Assembly: GCA_019802505.1 (NCBI GenBank)
Contig: JAFMOC010000003.1
Span: forward strand, 1,402,501-1,466,500
Reading direction: 5' to 3'
From: Corydoras sp. C115
Lineage: Eukaryota; Chordata; Actinopteri; Siluriformes; Callichthyidae
DNA length: 64,000 nucleotides
The translations under genes were made by a program, and so were the position numbers. Of the stretch, positions 60,781-64,000 are shown piece after piece (within the stretch, counting starts at the first letter, position 1; every line of letters starts with the position of its first letter). The notes under the pieces were generated by a model. The model ran no database searches and was not told where the DNA came from. It worked only from the letters and a program-made list of their open reading frames with translations.

Positions 60781-61107
60781 TAACGCTGAATGTTGTGACG
60801 TCAATAAACAATAATATTACACAAACTCATGGCTTTAAGGAAGGAAGCCTTCACGCAACATGTAAGTCGATTCTAAGTGGTCGGCGTAAACGCCAGTCAC
60901 GGAATTTGAACCCGCCCTCGAGGAGCTGTTCCTGTTTTGTGTAAACAGGCCGAGTTGAATCCACGTGGGAGCTGAATCCGTGGGTTCGTGGGTTCGTGGG
61001 TTCAGTGCGTTTAGGACTTTCGGAGCAGAAGTTGTTTTTGTTGTATCTGCAGTGATGTACAGCCGGAAAGACTGCGATCGGATGCGATTGTTTAATTAGT
61101 TCGTATC
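60781..61107 (+). promoter_or_regulatory. start region of the divergent gene, with a perfect CRE
   Basis: A palindromic TGACGTCA lies at 60,796-60,803. The following GC-richer part has a short tandem repeat of GTGGGTTC units near 60,980-61,000, and leads into the start codon at 61,108. TSS not determinable. Confidence 0.45.
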
Positions 61108-61193
61108 ATGCGCCTTTTAAGGAAGAGAGATGAATCGCGGGCGGAAGCTGATGATGTAAAAGATCCACAGCAGCGGCGGGAAGCAGTAAAAGA
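61108..61193 (+). CDS. divergent gene, coding exon 1
   Basis: 28 codons and two bases, ATG at 61,108. The donor is AAAGA|gtaagag, close to consensus. Without splicing, the frame would stop at once (TAA at 61,195). Confidence 0.72.
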
Positions 61194-63487
61194 GTAAGAG
61201 ACCACATGGAATTCGACTACAAATTAGTTTTTGTGGTTTAATTCTAAAGTATCGTTTGGTACCGTTATACCCAGGGGCGTTTTCAGGGTTTAGAGACATC
61301 AGGGGCTTTAGCCCAGATCCCTTATTCCCCCTCTGTCCTCTTTAAAAAGTGTCCATTCATGAGTGTTTTTATCCATTTTTCAAAATGTTACATTCAATTT
61401 GTTTGATCATTTATTAGTTATATTGGATAAAATTAAATGACGGTGGCTTAGTGGTTAGCGCGTTCGCCTCTCAGCGCTAGGGATTCTCGGTTCGAATCCC
61501 CATCTGGGTGGCGTTTCCATGTTCTCCCCGTGTCCGCGTGGGTTTCCTCCGGGTTCTCCGGTTTCCTCCCACAGTCCAAAAACATGGATCAAGTTAATAG
61601 AGTTCTCTAAATTGCCCCATATAGAGTTTGTTTGAGTGTGTGAGTGTGTACCCAGCGTGTGTGTCTGTGTGAGTGAGTGTGTGCCCAGCGATGGATTGGC
61701 GCCCTGTCCTGGGTGTATCTGCCCAGCGCCTGAGACGTTCTCCCCTGGATGGGCATGGGGAACCCCACCGCAACCCTAATAGAGGATAAAGCGGGAGATA
61801 ATGAATGAATGAATGAAAATTAAATGACATGAAATATATCTGTCAGCAGTGGAGAGCACATTCAGTTCTAATAAATGATGGAGGCTGAAATGTTTGATTA
61901 AACGAACCTGAGCTTCTGCAGAAAAGCTTGAAAGGTTTACGAGTCAGTCGCAGATGAGACAGTTTTAATAAGGTTTTTCTTTGAAATACTGTAACTTTGC
62001 GACAGTTTGCGCCTTAAGAAAAAATTCCGATGGTTTCTGAAAGCTGAGAAGCTGCTCTTTACAGCCAACATACAGTCATTACGGTAACTTTACTTCCGAT
62101 ACTGGCGAAAAAAATCTGTCTCCCTCAAACACACACAGAGAGAGCTTAGAAGAACAAACAGCTGGCGGTGACTCCATCGTTCGGTCCTGCTGCTGGAGGA
62201 GAGGTGGCCAGAGAAAGCTGTCCTCATTTATCCAGGGCTACTGACAAAACATCAGAGGCTATAGCTCCGAAAGCCCAGGTCTAACAATGCCCTTGGTTAT
62301 ACCAGCAGATACGTCATGCAGTGCACCCCATAATTATTAAGTGTAAAAAAAATAATAATAAAAAAAAAACTGCACAACTTTCATTGTTATTTAATTTGTT
62401 CTATACTTTAGTCTGTGTGTTTCACTGACAATGCTGCCACTCCAATTCAACCCACAGGATCACTGCAACTCTTATTATCCTCCACCTAATCCACTACTTG
62501 GTTCGTGGGGGGTGGGGGGGAGAACATTTCAGGATAGATACAACCAGGACAGGACACCAATCGCTGGGCACACACTCATTCTCATACACATAACTCTGTA
62601 TGTGGGAAAAGACCAGAGAACCCTGAGGAAGCCCACGCAGACATGGGAAGAACATGTAAACTCCACCCAGATCGGGATTTGAACCTGGATACCAGTGCCG
62701 AGAGCCAAACATCCTAACCACTAAGCCACCATGCCGCCCAACACTGCAACTACTATATTCAATATAATACAGTCTATACTGACTGACTCATTTTACCAAC
62801 CAAGTGACCGGGTTCTGCAGAAAGCTGTAGGCAGATACAGCCAGGACAGAGTGCCAATCAATCACTGGGTACACTCACTCTCTCTCTCTCACATACACAC
62901 ACACTATAAAGGGGCAGTTTAGAGCAGGCAATTCTCCCTAAGTTAATGTTTTTGGACTGTGGGAGGAAACCGGAGAACCGTGTGGAAACCCACTCAGATA
63001 AGGGGTGAACATGAAAACTCCACCCAGATCAGGAATCGAGGCAGACATGCGTTGCAGATCTCCAGCCTTCCCTGTGCTTTGCAGATCTTTTGCCTTATGT
63101 TTATACATATTCTTTATATTACTACATTTTTTAATATGTCCATTGTGTCTTTTCCACAGTGAATCTGACGACGGCTTGTTTTTGACGCAGTCTGTGACCA
63201 AGCCAAATCTGAGAAGTAGCTTTAAAAGGCTCGAATCCAGTAATGGAATTAAGAAGAGCAGCAATGAACATAACAAACCACCTGTTAAGAAGAAACAGAA
63301 GAATTTACCTGATAGTGAGACTGATGATGAAAGCAGTGATTCGGATGATGATGAAAATGCACAGACCTCCAGAGCAAAGCAAAAACCCAAGAAAAAACGA
63401 CTACCGCATTCCTTGCAGCAGACTGTCTCAGCTCACAGCCAGCCCTGGTTAGAAAAAATGAAAGCCGTCAGGCGCTATGTAGTTGTG
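61108..63487 (+). CDS. nuclear-type acidic/basic protein, first two coding exons (candidate TAF1D)
   Basis: Exon 1 (61,108-61,193) encodes a basic start, MRLLRKRDESRAEADDVKD-like, and ends in phase 2 at GA|gtaaga. Exon 2 (63,160-63,487) follows ttgtgtcttttccacag, completes the codon as Asp and runs 109 codons to GTTGTG|gtgagg in phase 0. The visible 138 residues have ESDDGLFLTQ, a Lys-rich PPVKKKQK stretch (possible nuclear signal), an acidic Ser/Asp run (TDDESSDSDDDE) and a second basic stretch KQKPKKKR. The rest lies beyond the window or in undetected exons. I do not recognise the family with certainty. Human TAF1D (RNA polymerase I SL1 subunit) lies head-to-head with C11orf54, as here, and has a similar SS-LFKTQ and acidic/Lys-rich layout; that is the reason for the suggestion. 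Confidence 0.72.
61272..62295 (+). mobile_element. hAT-like non-autonomous element with nested SINE (1,024 bp)
   Basis: 8-bp target duplication GTTATACC at 61,264-61,271 and 62,296-62,303, the hAT hallmark. Ends CAGGGGCGTTTT and, inverted, CAAGGGCATTGT. Longer subterminal similarity includes ACATCAGGGGCTTTAGCCC against the reverse of ACATCAGAGGCTATAGCTCC. There is no transposase frame. A SINE sits at 61,441-61,815. Located in intron 1 of the divergent gene. Confidence 0.88.
61441..61815 (+). repeat. tRNA-derived SINE, family A, nested in the hAT-like element
   Basis: 12-bp target duplication AAAATTAAATGA at 61,429-61,440 and 61,816-61,827. The first ~7 bases of the head are missing, and the GTGTGTGCCCAGCG segment is duplicated in tandem inside (about 61,630-61,690). 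Confidence 0.95.
62471..62741 (-). repeat. tRNA-derived SINE, family A (diverged)
   Basis: Head at 62,739; target duplication CACTGCAACT at 62,461-62,470 and 62,742-62,751. The core is shortened. Confidence 0.9.
62830..63050 (-). repeat. SINE family A fragment
   Basis: GCAGATACAGCCAGGACAGA, TTTTTGGACTGTGGGAGGAA and AAAACTCCACCCAGATCAGG; both ends missing. It ends about 110 bases before exon 2 of the divergent gene. Confidence 0.85.
63160..63487 (+). CDS. divergent gene, coding exon 2
   Basis: One base plus 109 codons; strong acceptor tcttttccacag and donor GTTGTG|gtgagg. Charge-patterned, Ser/Asp/Lys-rich sequence typical of nuclear or nucleolar proteins. Confidence 0.82.
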
Positions 63488-64000
63488 GTGAGGTCTTCTT
63501 TTAACAACAACTTAAAAGCACTGTTTTTGTGCTACTGCTAGTTTTTCCAAGTTGTCATAAATAATTCTAATTCTTAGAACTGCCAATCTGAGCTGCTAAT
63601 ATGTTTTGGATTGATGGTTGCATTAGAGGTAATGGTCACTGTGATGGATGTTGTCACTGTACTCAGATCATTGTAAACTATTCACCACTTACAAGCATTT
63701 TACCGTAATACAAGTATTGCAGTTCTTTACTACAATGCACTTTATTTGCTGCATATAATATTAAAATGATTTGCAAGCCATAAAGAACAACACATGGTTC
63801 CACTCACCTCACTTAATTAGGGCTGCACAAAAAGTCTACTGTGTGCTATTGCTTTAAAAATGATTTTTTTCATTTTCATGTTGCTATTAGAGCATATAGG
63901 CTTGCACTGCACACACTGTTTACAGCATAATAATGTGCACATTTTAGTTTATGGTGCTCTATTGTTGAAAAGAAAACATGCAAATTACTAGTTACAAATT
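63488..64000. other. intron/downstream sequence of the divergent gene
   Basis: AT-rich, no exon or repeat recognised up to the window end. Confidence 0.45.

Noticed and set aside
1..64000. CRISPR arrays, bacterial-type operons, rRNA genes, endogenous retroviruses
   Set aside because: No regular spacer arrays, no operon structure, no rRNA signature and no retroviral gene motif or LTR pair were recognised; the sequence is eukaryotic.

Overview
This window is vertebrate nuclear DNA, almost certainly from a teleost fish. Three observations point there: intron-split genes with GT/AG splice sites, dense tRNA-derived SINEs of types common in fish, and Tc1-like, hAT-like and pogo-like DNA transposons with dinucleotide microsatellites everywhere. 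An otophysan such as a catfish would fit the repeat types, but I cannot fix the species. Most long open frames here run through repeats and are not genes.

Layout. Positions 1-36,100 are gene-poor. They hold scattered SINEs, microsatellites, one intact Tc1-like transposon (14,586-16,203), one Tc1-like element killed by a single stop codon (32,315-33,923), a 450-bp direct duplication, and several non-repetitive blocks that may be conserved regulatory DNA. At 36,112-36,338 (+) lies the last coding exon of an LHFPL-family tetraspan protein, closest to LHFPL7/TMEM211 by memory. Its other exons were not found.

Positions 40,800-48,590 (-) carry a complete seven-coding-exon spata22 gene (362 aa, meiotic recombination, partner of MEIOB). 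Positions 51,770-59,125 (-) carry a complete eight-exon gene for the C11orf54/PTD012 zinc ester hydrolase (320 aa). From 61,108 (+) a divergently transcribed gene begins, with two coding exons visible. It encodes an acidic/serine-rich plus lysine-rich protein and may be taf1d, judged mainly from its head-to-head position with c11orf54. All exon junctions in the three multi-exon models keep frame.

The 36-63 kb part is saturated with one SINE family (about 27 insertions), many with visible target-site duplications, nested in introns and in the c11orf54/taf1d intergenic space. A hAT-like element with an 8-bp target duplication, a pogo/Tigger-like deletion derivative next to a splice donor, and a decayed Tc1 copy split by a SINE are also there. 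The genes are not an operon; each is its own transcription unit, and the only likely shared control is at the divergent c11orf54/taf1d start region.
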